A stretch of 7,613 nucleotides of DNA from Balneolales bacterium. GTDB lineage: Bacteria; Bacteroidota; Rhodothermia; Balneolales; Natronogracilivirgulaceae. Below, piece by piece: positions 1 to 6,920 of the stretch; the first letter of the stretch is position 1; each line of letters opens with the position of its first letter. A program made the translations under genes and the position numbers. The stretch covers positions 1 through 7,613 of the forward strand of contig SKIC01000049.1 of the NCBI GenBank assembly GCA_007116685.1, in the 5' to 3' direction. The notes beneath the pieces are model-generated. The model was given only the letters and a program-made list of their open reading frames with translations, made no database searches and was not told where the DNA came from.

Positions 1-966
1 AAGATCTTTCAGACCATTTCGCATATAAAGCGAAATTTCTTCCAATCTTTTCAATCGCCAGGTCTCTTCTTTAAGGATTTCAAGCGACTTAAGTACTGTA
101 GCCACATTCGCCGGAGGCATAGATGCACTAAAGATGTGAGCAGGCGAATAGTGTCTGATGTATTCAATCACCGGACGGTCACCAACCAAGAAACCACCAA
201 GAGAGGCAAATGATTTTGAGAATGTTCCGCTAATCAAATCTACATCATCATGTAGTCCGAAGAATGAGCCGGAACCACGGCCACCATCACCAATAACACC
301 TATAGCATGAGCATCGTCGAGATATAAACGCGCTCCAAATTCTTTTGCCAATGAGACCAGGGAAGGAACATCAGCCAATTTACCTGACATGGAGAAAACA
401 CCATCACTAACGATGATTTTACCAACTGAGGAATCTTCTTTTTCTAAAAGCTTACGCAACTGATCCATATCGTTATGTTGGTAACGAACTGTGCGGGCAT
501 TAGAACAAATAGTGCCTACAACGATACAAGCATGGTTGTCTTTATCTGAGAAAATAACATCATTACGACCGGCTATAGTCTGAATAGAACCTTCATTGGT
601 TTGATATCCGGTACTAAACAGAACACAAGATTCCTTATTCATGAAATCTGCAAGCTCATCCTCAAGTTGAAGATGCAAATCCAGTGTACCGTTAAGATAT
701 CGGGACCCTGTACAACCTGTACCGTAGTTTTTAATAGCTTTCTGAGCAGCTTCCATTACTCTTGGGTCATTGGTAAGACCCAAATAATTATTGGAACCCG
801 CCATTATTACTTTTTTGCCTTCAATTACTACAACGTTGCCATCAGTTGCCTGTAAAGGTTTAAAGTAGGGATAGAGTCCAGCAGCTTTAATTTCATCGGC
901 TTTAGTGAAATCAAAAGCTTTTTGAAAGATGTCTGTTGAAGTTTTCTGTTTTCGGGTAGTGGCCAT
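1..966 (-). CDS. spt: Serine palmitoyltransferase-like PLP enzyme (alpha-oxoamine synthase family), C-terminus missing
   Basis: Seen: an open frame of 322 residues starts at ATG 964-966 and runs off the left edge without a stop. Family members are roughly 390-400 residues, so about 70-80 C-terminal residues should lie outside. Motifs in order: AGSNNYLGL (56-64), YGTGCTGSR (81-89), LFSTGYQTN (116-124), H145 in the PLP-stacking position, DDAH (217-220), and the Schiff-base lysine K251 in GTFSKSFASLGG. The spacings H145-D217-H220-K251 equal those of H159-D231-H234-K265 in Sphingomonas serine palmitoyltransferase. Known: the family condenses an amino acid with an acyl-CoA, and SPT joins serine and palmitoyl-CoA to give 3-ketosphinganine in the cytosol. 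The GTFSKS lysine context and N-terminal AGLYPYF favour SPT over 2-amino-3-ketobutyrate CoA ligase or 8-amino-7-oxononanoate synthase, which remain alternatives. It has its own promoter and lies downstream of the glycosyltransferase on the same strand. The start has no good Shine-Dalgarno; an AAGG lies too far upstream. Confidence 0.88.
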   Translation of the reverse strand, partial: MATTRKQKTSTDIFQKAFDFTKADEIKAAGLYPYFKPLQATDGNVVVIEGKKVIMAGSNNYLGLTNDPRVMEAAQKAIKNYGTGCTGSRYLNGTLDLHLQLEDELADFMNKESCVLFSTGYQTNEGSIQTIAGRNDVIFSDKDNHACIVVGTICSNARTVRYQHNDMDQLRKLLEKEDSSVGKIIVSDGVFSMSGKLADVPSLVSLAKEFGARLYLDDAHAIGVIGDGGRGSGSFFGLHDDVDLISGTFSKSFASLGGFLVGDRPVIEYIRHYSPAHIFSASMPPANVATVLKSLEILKEETWRLKRLEEISLYMRNGLKDL

Positions 967-997
967 AAAAGTCTGTGCCTTATCTAAAGTCTTATAT

Positions 998-1028
998 CAA
1001 ATATAATTAGTCTCTGGTAGCAATCAAA
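998..1028 (-). promoter_or_regulatory. Bacteroidota-type promoter for the serine palmitoyltransferase gene
   Basis: On the minus strand, TTTG (1028-1025) is followed after exactly 19 bp by TATATTTG (1005-998). This matches the TTTG / TAnnTTTG pattern of the primary sigma factor in Bacteroidota. Transcription would start near 991-994, giving a leader of about 25-30 nt before the ATG at 966. The assignment rests on motif and spacing only. Confidence 0.65.
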
Positions 1029-1182
1029 TTAGACGGCATATATCATATTTCGGGAAAATTTTGTAAGTGATTGTATCTATGCCTCGAAAATTCACTCGAA
1101 TAATAATAACCTGAGATGCCTTAATTACAATGTTTCTTAGTAAACCATTCAAAATACGATTTTTTTCTCAAACTTTGCTTCT

Positions 1183-1209
1183 AAATTATAAAGAGGCTTG
1201 TATAGCCTC
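1183..1209 (-). terminator. Probable intrinsic terminator of the glycosyltransferase gene
   Basis: Read on the minus strand, GAGGCT and AGCCTC form a perfect 6-bp stem around the 5-nt loop ATACA (1209-1193), followed by the U-rich tail TTTATAATTT. It begins 13 nt past the glycosyltransferase stop. The stem is short and the tail is broken by A residues, so termination may be partial. The position, together with the separate promoter at 998-1028, suggests the two minus-strand genes are separate transcription units. Confidence 0.5.
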
Positions 1210-1222
1210 ATAAAACCACCTT

Positions 1223-2344
1223 TTACAAATCTGAGTTCAGTATTTGGCCATAAAAGGTAACCATTTTTTGCAATACTAAATCCCATGAATATGGCTTAGC
1301 AGATTCTAGCGCATTGGATGCCATTTGCTTACGTAAGTTTGTAGATAGACATATTTCGCCTAGCGCTTTGGCAAAACCTTCGGCATCATCCGGCGGAACA
1401 ATTTTTCCATTTACGCCATCTGTTACTAGTGATTTACTACCTGTTGCATCAGCTACAACAGCAGGTAATCCTGACGCCAGGGCTTCCAATGTTACATTTC
1501 CGAAAGTTTCGGTATCGGATGGGAAAAAGAACACATCTGAGCTGGCATAAGCCGTTGATAATTCTACTCCGCTTAATTTGCCGGTAAATACAGCTTTAGG
1601 CATCTCTTTTTCCATATCTGCCAGAGCTGGTCCATCCCCTACTATACACCAGTGGGCATCTTCTTTAAATCTTTTATAAGTGTCTATTACCGTTTTTAAA
1701 CCTTTTTCCCATACTAAACGAGAAACGAATAAGATGATTGGCTTGTGATCCTCAAAACCATTTTCACTTCGCCAACTACTACTTCTGTAACTGTCAGAAA
1801 ATTTATCTGTCTCAATTCCACGCTCCCAAATTTTAATATCGCATTGTATACCCTCATCCTCTAACACTTGCTTCATAGAATCAGAAGGCACATATAATTC
1901 CTCACAATTGGTATAAAACCATTTCAAATACTTCCAAAGCAAGGGTTCCAAAATATCGAATCCATAGTATCTCAGATACGAGGAAAAATGAGTGTGATAA
2001 GTACTTACTGCAGGAATATCATTTTTTTTAGCATATCTCAATGCCAGCAAACCAAGGATATCAGGCGTAGCGATATGGATGATATCTGGATTAAAATCAT
2101 CTAAAACTTTTTTGGCGTGCTGCCCCATCGTTAAAGAGATTCTGTATTCAGGTCTACCAATCGCAGGTATTGATGGTACTTCTTCCAAAGTACCACTGTG
2201 ATTTACCGGAGGATTAAAAACGGATGGTCCGAATACAATTACCTCAAGCCCCATCTTCTCAAGAAAAGCAACCAAACGGTTCAAAGTTAAAGAAACACCA
2301 TCTGCTATATGATTATAATTACCAGTAAATAAAGCGATTTTCAT
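1223..2344 (-). CDS. GT-B glycosyltransferase, family 4 (SQD2/MgtA-like, glycolipid type)
   Basis: Seen: 373 residues, complete, with no signal peptide and no clear membrane span. The N-terminal acceptor domain (about 1-190) opens with MKIALFTGNY and a DGVSLTLNRLV loop (15-25), and carries STYHTHF (114-120). The C-terminal nucleotide-sugar domain has VSRLVWEKGL (207-216), whose R209 and K214 are the usual diphosphate-binding pair, then VGDGP (235-239), TGKLSGVELSTAYASSDVF (254-272), and the E-x7-E motif E279/E287 in ETFGNVTLE. Known: this family transfers a sugar with retention of configuration from an NDP-sugar, and the TGxLxGxELSxAYASxDVF signature is shared with plant SQD2 and bacterial mannosyl/glucosyl-lipid transferases. 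Inferred: a cytosolic-face enzyme adding a sugar to a membrane lipid, possibly a sphingolipid or diacylglycerol given the adjacent SPT gene. Neither donor nor acceptor can be read from the sequence. It is divergent from the operon starting at 2464, and I found no convincing promoter for it. Confidence 0.88.
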   Translation of the reverse strand: MKIALFTGNYNHIADGVSLTLNRLVAFLEKMGLEVIVFGPSVFNPPVNHSGTLEEVPSIPAIGRPEYRISLTMGQHAKKVLDDFNPDIIHIATPDILGLLALRYAKKNDIPAVSTYHTHFSSYLRYYGFDILEPLLWKYLKWFYTNCEELYVPSDSMKQVLEDEGIQCDIKIWERGIETDKFSDSYRSSSWRSENGFEDHKPIILFVSRLVWEKGLKTVIDTYKRFKEDAHWCIVGDGPALADMEKEMPKAVFTGKLSGVELSTAYASSDVFFFPSDTETFGNVTLEALASGLPAVVADATGSKSLVTDGVNGKIVPPDDAEGFAKALGEICLSTNLRKQMASNALESAKPYSWDLVLQKMVTFYGQILNSDL

Positions 2345-2363
2345 GTTTGATTAATCATTACAG

Positions 2364-2394
2364 TTTTCAATACCTGCATATTTGAATATATTTG
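2364..2394 (+). promoter_or_regulatory. Bacteroidota-type promoter for the four-gene plus-strand operon
   Basis: TATATTTG at 2387-2394 matches the TAnnTTTG -7 element exactly. A TTTT at 2364-2367, 19 bp upstream, stands in the -33 position and is imperfect compared with TTTG. The predicted transcript begins near 2398-2402, leaving a leader of about 63 nt before the ATG at 2464. The site lies in the 119-bp divergent region shared with the glycosyltransferase gene. The -7 octamer is identical to the one upstream of the SPT gene. Confidence 0.55.
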
Positions 2395-2463
2395 GAGATT
2401 GTTTGCCATCAGAAAATTGGCAGACTATTCTCGAAAATTCAGGCCTCAAAGATACCATTTTTT

Positions 2464-3435
2464 ATGAAAGCATTTGTTACGGGAGGTACCGGTTTTGTTG
2501 GTAGCCATCTTGTAGATTATTTATTAAGCCGTGATGATACCACGGTGAACTGCCTGATTCGCTCTGAACACAAATGGCTAGAGAACAAAAATGTTTCTCC
2601 TTTTTATGGAGGTCTGCACGATATCGATGCTCTAAATAAAGGTATGGAAGGAGCCGATGTAGTATTTCATATCGCCGCTATCGTGAAAGCATCTAATAAA
2701 GCTGCTTTTATGAGAACCAATGTTGATGGCACCGAAAACATCCTCAGGATAGCACAAAAACAAGGTGTTAAAAAAGTAGTCATCCTATCTTCGTTAGCTG
2801 CCACTGGACCAAGTTTTTCACGACCGGTTTCTGAAGATGATCCCCTGATGCCTGTAAGTATGTATGGGGAATCCAAAAAAGCTATGGAAGAAATGATTCA
2901 TCAGACGGCAAAATCAGATGATAGTATCACTATTCTGAGGCCTCCTGCTATTTATGGAGAAAGAGAAGATCAGATTTTTGGAGTCTTTCAAGCGGCTTCG
3001 AAAGGTGTTTTTCCAATAATTGGGGATGGAGTCTCTACTCGTATCTCCTTAGTTCATGTGGATGATGTTATTCAAGGTCTCATTCTGGCTGAAAAGCAAC
3101 AATCTAAGGGCGTAAATACGTATTTTATATCCAGTGAAGAATTTTATACCTGGAAAGAAATAAAAAACACCACAGCTGATGTTCTGGGTAAAAAAGTCTT
3201 TGCTTTAAAAGTACCCGCCGGACTGGTAAAAAAAATCTCCGCAATAATTGAGACGGGTGCTTCCGTTTTCGGTAGGTATCCGGTTATTAATAGAGAAAAA
3301 GCAGCAGAACTTGTTTTACAATGGACCTGCTCTGTAGATAAGGCAAAACGAGAATTGGGATACAAACAATCGGTTTCACTTCACGATGGCATTCAAAAAA
3401 CCATATCCTGGTACAAAACTCATAATTGGATTTAA
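2464..3435 (+). CDS. Extended short-chain dehydrogenase/reductase (NAD-dependent epimerase/dehydratase family)
   Basis: Seen: 323 residues. The Rossmann motif G7xxG10xxG13 in VTGGTGFVGSHLV sits at the very N-terminus. It is followed by HIAAIVKAS (69-77), NVDGTENIL (86-94), the catalytic-serine strand VVILSSLAATGPS (105-117), Y134-x3-K138 in MYGESKKAMEE, and LRPPAIYG after it. Start choice: the frame stays open upstream to a TTG at 2392, but that codon lies inside the -7 promoter element, and the GxxGxxG fold needs the ATG at 2464. Known: the family uses NAD(P)(H) to oxidise, reduce or epimerise many substrates, including nucleotide sugars and sterols; some extended SDRs serve as 3-ketosphinganine reductases in bacterial sphingolipid synthesis. 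Inferred: the nearby SPT and glycosyltransferase make a lipid or sugar substrate plausible, but no substrate is visible in the sequence. It is the first gene of the operon, with 6 bp to the next start. No membrane segment is evident. Confidence 0.86.
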   Translation: MKAFVTGGTGFVGSHLVDYLLSRDDTTVNCLIRSEHKWLENKNVSPFYGGLHDIDALNKGMEGADVVFHIAAIVKASNKAAFMRTNVDGTENILRIAQKQGVKKVVILSSLAATGPSFSRPVSEDDPLMPVSMYGESKKAMEEMIHQTAKSDDSITILRPPAIYGEREDQIFGVFQAASKGVFPIIGDGVSTRISLVHVDDVIQGLILAEKQQSKGVNTYFISSEEFYTWKEIKNTTADVLGKKVFALKVPAGLVKKISAIIETGASVFGRYPVINREKAAELVLQWTCSVDKAKRELGYKQSVSLHDGIQKTISWYKTHNWI

Positions 3436-3441
3436 TTTCGC

Positions 3442-4992
3442 ATGAAGTACATTCTCAGTGTTATTATTGTTTTACTAATTTCCAGCAGTGCTTCCCTTCA
3501 ACCTTCGGTGATTAAGGATCACAACAGCCTTATGGAAATTCCCGATATGGTAGCCATAGCAAGTAGCCCGGCCCATATCTATGTGCTTTCTGAATCAGAA
3601 GGCATGGCTGTTTTCAGAACCTCCGCTGATACTCTGCAATGGCTTTACACCTCGCCAAATATGCAACGCAGAGGGGATAAGATTCGAGCTGATATTCGAT
3701 TTGCATATCTATTCTCTACTCAGAACAACCGCTTTACTGTACTTGAACCAACCTCTTTGCTCGGGGTGTACTCTTCTACTCAACTTCCTCATCCCCCACA
3801 AGATGCCGCCCGCTTTGATAACGATGTTTATATAAGTCTTGGCGACCATGGTTTAATAAAGCTTTCTCTTGAATCGCCAGAAGCCGTTGATTCTGAACCA
3901 ACGATGGTACTAGCTAATAACGATACCAGAATCCTCAGTTTGACTTCAAATTCTGAGCACCTTTTTGCATTGGCTAACAACCGCAGGCTATTTCATTTTA
4001 ATGCTTCGAATATCGCAGATGGCGAACCGGAGATAATTCAACTTAGCGAAGAAATTCAGGGTATTAGAATATTTGACGATGAACTTTTCGGCTATGATGA
4101 AAATGGGCGGATTTACAGAATAGGTGCAGATGGTAACGCTCTTAAGTTATTTGAAATTGAGGGTTCAATTAATACGCTGGATTTATGGGGTAACTTTTTT
4201 GTAGTCCGAGATCAACAACGAAGAATTTGGTTGGGAGCAGATGATGGTCAGGCACACTTGCTTAGAGCTGATGGCGAATCTCGTAATCTGTTTACCGTTT
4301 CTAAAAACAATCTGTGGATGAGTGAATTCAATCAGCTTTCCCTGCTCCAATTACGAACCGACGTTGCTGGTGCGCCGGTAGAATCCCAAACCGAAGATAC
4401 TATATCAGTTGATTCAGCGGATGAAACACCTAAACTGGCGCTATCCCGTATCGATGATGTCGTCCTTCCTTTTCCACGTCCACTAATTTTGGCGCTTAGC
4501 CTTGAAAATCCCTTCCCTGCAGATGATGTTCGTTTTCAGGCAAGGTCTCGATTATCAGATATCCAGGTTCGCAATCATGGCCTTATGTGGAAACCTAGAC
4601 CTAGAGATGTTGGGCATCATAATATCACGATCATTGCTACATCCAGCGATGGGCAGGTTGATAGCACAAGTTTTCATGTGGAGGTTCGTAATTTCAATTC
4701 GCCACCACGCTTTAGTCCTGTAAGACCACTATCTATTCCCGTAAACGAAGAGTTTGAATTACCAATTCGCGCGACGGATCCTGACGGAATGGATCCCCAT
4801 TTAATACGTTATATAGGTATTGATTTACCCGAAGGTTCTGACATTAACGAGCGAACCGGAGTCTTTACCTGGACGCCACACCGCAGACAAACCGGAGAAC
4901 ATCAATTTGATGTTATTGCAACCGATCAATACGGTGCAGCGGCGTCGATAACAATAACAATTAACGTAGTTTCTTTAAGTCGCGATAGCTAA
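3442..4992 (+). CDS. Secreted protein with about seven propeller-like repeats and two C-terminal Ig-like domains, function unknown
   Basis: Seen: 516 residues with an N-terminal signal peptide (M1-K2, hydrophobic 3-13, then SSSAS) and no lipobox cysteine, so export to the periplasm or beyond is likely. Residues about 36-305 hold seven degenerate repeats about 40 residues apart, each with a strand-rich pattern such as HIYVLSESEGMAVFR, DVYISLGDHGLIKLSL, HLFALANNRRLFHF, LFGYDENGRIYRI and FVVRDQQRRIWLG. They suggest a seven-bladed beta-propeller. An acidic, Ser/Thr-rich linker (about 310-335) leads to two tandem Ig-like units of the putative-Ig/cadherin-like type. These share a W-x-P core: W383-P385 followed by HHNITIIATSSDG, and W477-P479 followed by EHQFDVIATDQYG. 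Known: such folds usually bind proteins or glycans. No catalytic motif, sorting signal or membrane anchor is visible. It lies 6 bp after the dehydrogenase and 6 bp before mutY, an unexpected neighbour for an exported protein. I do not recognise a named family for the whole chain. Confidence 0.8.
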   Translation: MKYILSVIIVLLISSSASLQPSVIKDHNSLMEIPDMVAIASSPAHIYVLSESEGMAVFRTSADTLQWLYTSPNMQRRGDKIRADIRFAYLFSTQNNRFTVLEPTSLLGVYSSTQLPHPPQDAARFDNDVYISLGDHGLIKLSLESPEAVDSEPTMVLANNDTRILSLTSNSEHLFALANNRRLFHFNASNIADGEPEIIQLSEEIQGIRIFDDELFGYDENGRIYRIGADGNALKLFEIEGSINTLDLWGNFFVVRDQQRRIWLGADDGQAHLLRADGESRNLFTVSKNNLWMSEFNQLSLLQLRTDVAGAPVESQTEDTISVDSADETPKLALSRIDDVVLPFPRPLILALSLENPFPADDVRFQARSRLSDIQVRNHGLMWKPRPRDVGHHNITIIATSSDGQVDSTSFHVEVRNFNSPPRFSPVRPLSIPVNEEFELPIRATDPDGMDPHLIRYIGIDLPEGSDINERTGVFTWTPHRRQTGEHQFDVIATDQYGAAASITITINVVSLSRDS

Positions 4993-4998
4993 ACTTGC

Positions 4999-6072
4999 AT
5001 GCCTGTTGATGATATAAAAGTGGCTCAAAAAAGCCTGCTGGATTGGTTTAACTCTAACAAGAGAGATTTAGCCTGGAGAAAAACCAATGACCCTTATAAG
5101 ATTTGGGTTTCAGAAATTATGCTACAACAAACCAGGGTTGATCAGGCAACGCCGTATTATCATCGCTTCATAAAACGGTTTCCTGACGTTTATGAACTTG
5201 CTAAAGCACCTCAGGATGATTTACTCAAAATTTGGGAAGGTTTGGGATATTACAGCAGGGCCAGAAATATGCAGTTTGCTGCAAACCAAATTGTAGAAGA
5301 TTTTGGGGGCAAATTTCCTGATTCAGAAAAAGATGTGCGTTCGTTAAAAGGAATCGGGCCATACACATCTGCAGCGATTTTAAGCATAGCCTTTGGAAAA
5401 CCATTTGCGGTTGTAGATGGAAATGTGATTCGTGTTCTGAGCAGACTAGCAGGAATTGAAGAAGATGTACGAAAAAAAGAAGTGATAAAGCAGATTCAGC
5501 ATCTGGCAGATGAATTTCTGAATCACGATAATCCGGGAGATCACAATCAAGCCGTTATGGAATTGGGTGCTACTATTTGTACGCCTAAAAATCCAAAATG
5601 TCATTCTTGTCCATTACAGTTACAATGCACAGCTACAAAACTGATTAAAACAGATACAATTCCATATAAATCACCTGCAAAAAAGAGGCCTCATAAACAC
5701 ATTGGCGTGGGTGTTATAGTGGATGATGAGAATAGATTGTTAATTGCAAAAAGACCCAATGATGTTATGCTGGGCGGCTTATGGGAATTTCCGGGAGGAA
5801 AAAAGGAGAACGATGAGTCGATAGAACAAACCATCACCCGTGAACTGGAAGAAGAGTTAGGTGTTACAGTAGAAACAGGTGGAAAAATCACAGAGATTAA
5901 ACATGCTTACTCTCATTTCACGATAACGCTACATGCTTATTATTGCAGAATTACTGATGGAGAACCCTTAGCTAAAAGTAGTCAGGAAATTCGTTGGGTC
6001 AATAGAAAAGAACTTCAAGATTTTCCATTCCCAAAAGCAAATAAACAACTAACTGAATTGCTGGTTGAATGA
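4999..6072 (+). CDS. mutY: Adenine DNA glycosylase MutY with C-terminal Nudix domain
   Basis: Removes adenine mispaired with 8-oxoguanine, starting base-excision repair in the cytosol. Seen in 357 residues, a normal family length: LAWR (24-27); VSEIMLQQTRV (37-47) with catalytic E39; the helix-hairpin-helix LKGIGPYTSAAI (116-127); and VVDGNVIRVLSR (138-149) with catalytic D140. Tyr122 replaces the lysine that endonuclease III uses for lyase chemistry, so this is MutY and not Nth. A [4Fe-4S] site is complete: C194-x6-C201-x2-C204-x5-C210. The C-terminal domain (about 234-345) has the YSH loop (304-306), equivalent to the FSH 8-oxoguanine-sensing loop. It also has a full Nudix box at 267-289 (G267, E273, R281, E282, E285, E286, G288), where many MutY proteins are degenerate. 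Third gene of the operon. Its TGA overlaps the next gene's ATG (ATGA, 6069-6072), so the two are probably translationally coupled. No Shine-Dalgarno precedes the ATG. Confidence 0.96.
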   Translation: MPVDDIKVAQKSLLDWFNSNKRDLAWRKTNDPYKIWVSEIMLQQTRVDQATPYYHRFIKRFPDVYELAKAPQDDLLKIWEGLGYYSRARNMQFAANQIVEDFGGKFPDSEKDVRSLKGIGPYTSAAILSIAFGKPFAVVDGNVIRVLSRLAGIEEDVRKKEVIKQIQHLADEFLNHDNPGDHNQAVMELGATICTPKNPKCHSCPLQLQCTATKLIKTDTIPYKSPAKKRPHKHIGVGVIVDDENRLLIAKRPNDVMLGGLWEFPGGKKENDESIEQTITRELEEELGVTVETGGKITEIKHAYSHFTITLHAYYCRITDGEPLAKSSQEIRWVNRKELQDFPFPKANKQLTELLVE

Positions 6073-6914
6073 AGCGGAAGAGGAAAATCTACGGTATCAG
6101 CAAACGTAAATTATTACAGTTAAAGCCTATTCTGGATCAATTTGCTGATGAGGTAGAAGTACCCGAATATATTGATAAAGACCCTGTCCTTTTTCTTCAC
6201 GCTTATGATGACAAGAGAGATAAAGAACTGGCTGGTTTTTTCGCGGCAATTATGGCCTGGGGACGGCGCGATATCGTAATTGCCAAAGTTGAGGATTTGA
6301 TGAACAGAATGAATCATCGTCCAATGGAATTTATCGGGAATTTCAAAGATTCTGATAATTCCTATCTAAGCGGATTTAAGCACAGAACCTTTACCGATAC
6401 AGATGTTTATTGGCTGATTCTGGCTTTGCATCGTATAGTGCAGAAATACGGAGATTTCGAAGCATTTTGGAAAATGTGTTATGAAAACAAAAACCCACAT
6501 CCGGAAGGATTAATGAGTGTATTCCACAAATCTTTTTTTGAAATGATTCCTGAGTCTCCTCATAGAGTGCGTAAGCATATTGCAAATCCGGAGAAAAAAA
6601 GCTCATGCAAAAGGTTATATCTGTATTTACGATGGACAGTCAGAAAAAACAGTTGCGTTGATACAGGAATTCACGATTTCATCCCTACTTCAGAACTGAT
6701 GCTCCCTCTTGATGTACATGTAGCCCGCCATGCAAGAAGACTTGGTATCCTAACCCGGCATCAAAATGATTGGGCATCTGTACTGGAATTAACTGAGAAT
6801 CTGAAACTACTTAATCCGGAAGACCCAGCTCGCTATGATTACGCACTTTTGGGTATGGGAATTTCTGACCTGGAAATCCCACCCGATATTATTCGAAATA
6901 GTTTTATTACCTGA
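6069..6914 (+). CDS. TIGR02757/DUF2400 family protein, possible HhH-GPD-like fold
   Basis: Seen: 281 residues, near full family length, with no signal peptide or membrane span; the first residues MKRKRK are basic. Family landmarks: DPVLFLHAYDDKRDKELAGF (38-57), IMAWGRRDIVIAKVEDLM (61-78), SCKRLYLYLRWTVRK (179-193), LPLDVHVARHARRLGIL (212-228), HQNDW (231-235), and DPARYDYALLGMGIS (252-266). Known: TIGR02757 members are conserved but have no established biochemical role that I can name. Inferred: LDVHVARHARRLG resembles the catalytic-aspartate segment of HhH-GPD glycosylases, and D215 lies 44 residues before A259, against 45 for D140-A185 in the neighbouring MutY. That hints at a distant glycosylase fold, but the canonical GxGxxT hairpin and the Fe-S cysteines are absent. 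The 4-bp overlap with mutY suggests coupled expression and perhaps a repair role. Last gene of the operon; its stop faces the chemotaxis gene 6 bp away. Confidence 0.86.
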   Translation: MKRKRKIYGISKRKLLQLKPILDQFADEVEVPEYIDKDPVLFLHAYDDKRDKELAGFFAAIMAWGRRDIVIAKVEDLMNRMNHRPMEFIGNFKDSDNSYLSGFKHRTFTDTDVYWLILALHRIVQKYGDFEAFWKMCYENKNPHPEGLMSVFHKSFFEMIPESPHRVRKHIANPEKKSSCKRLYLYLRWTVRKNSCVDTGIHDFIPTSELMLPLDVHVARHARRLGILTRHQNDWASVLELTENLKLLNPEDPARYDYALLGMGISDLEIPPDIIRNSFIT

Positions 6915-6920
6915 GAAATA

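Noticed and set aside
601..855. An 84-codon plus-strand open frame inside the SPT gene
   Set aside because: It lies antisense to conserved SPT motifs, has no recognisable domain, and starts within sequence constrained by the real gene. Similar short antisense or off-frame stretches within the other genes were set aside for the same reason.
1..966. 8-amino-7-oxononanoate synthase or glycine C-acetyltransferase for the PLP enzyme
   Set aside because: The GTFSKSFASLGG context of the lysine and the N-terminal AGLYPYF pattern fit SPT better, and no biotin or threonine-degradation genes are nearby. It is not fully excluded without the C-terminus.
2392..2463. A 24-residue N-terminal extension of the dehydrogenase from a TTG at 2392
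   Set aside because: The TTG lies within the predicted -7 element, so it would not be transcribed. The extension has no family resemblance, and the Rossmann strand begins right after the ATG at 2464.
4999..6072. Endonuclease III (Nth) as the identity of the HhH-GPD protein
   Set aside because: The lyase lysine position is Tyr122, and the C-terminal MutT-like domain with the YSH loop is specific to MutY.
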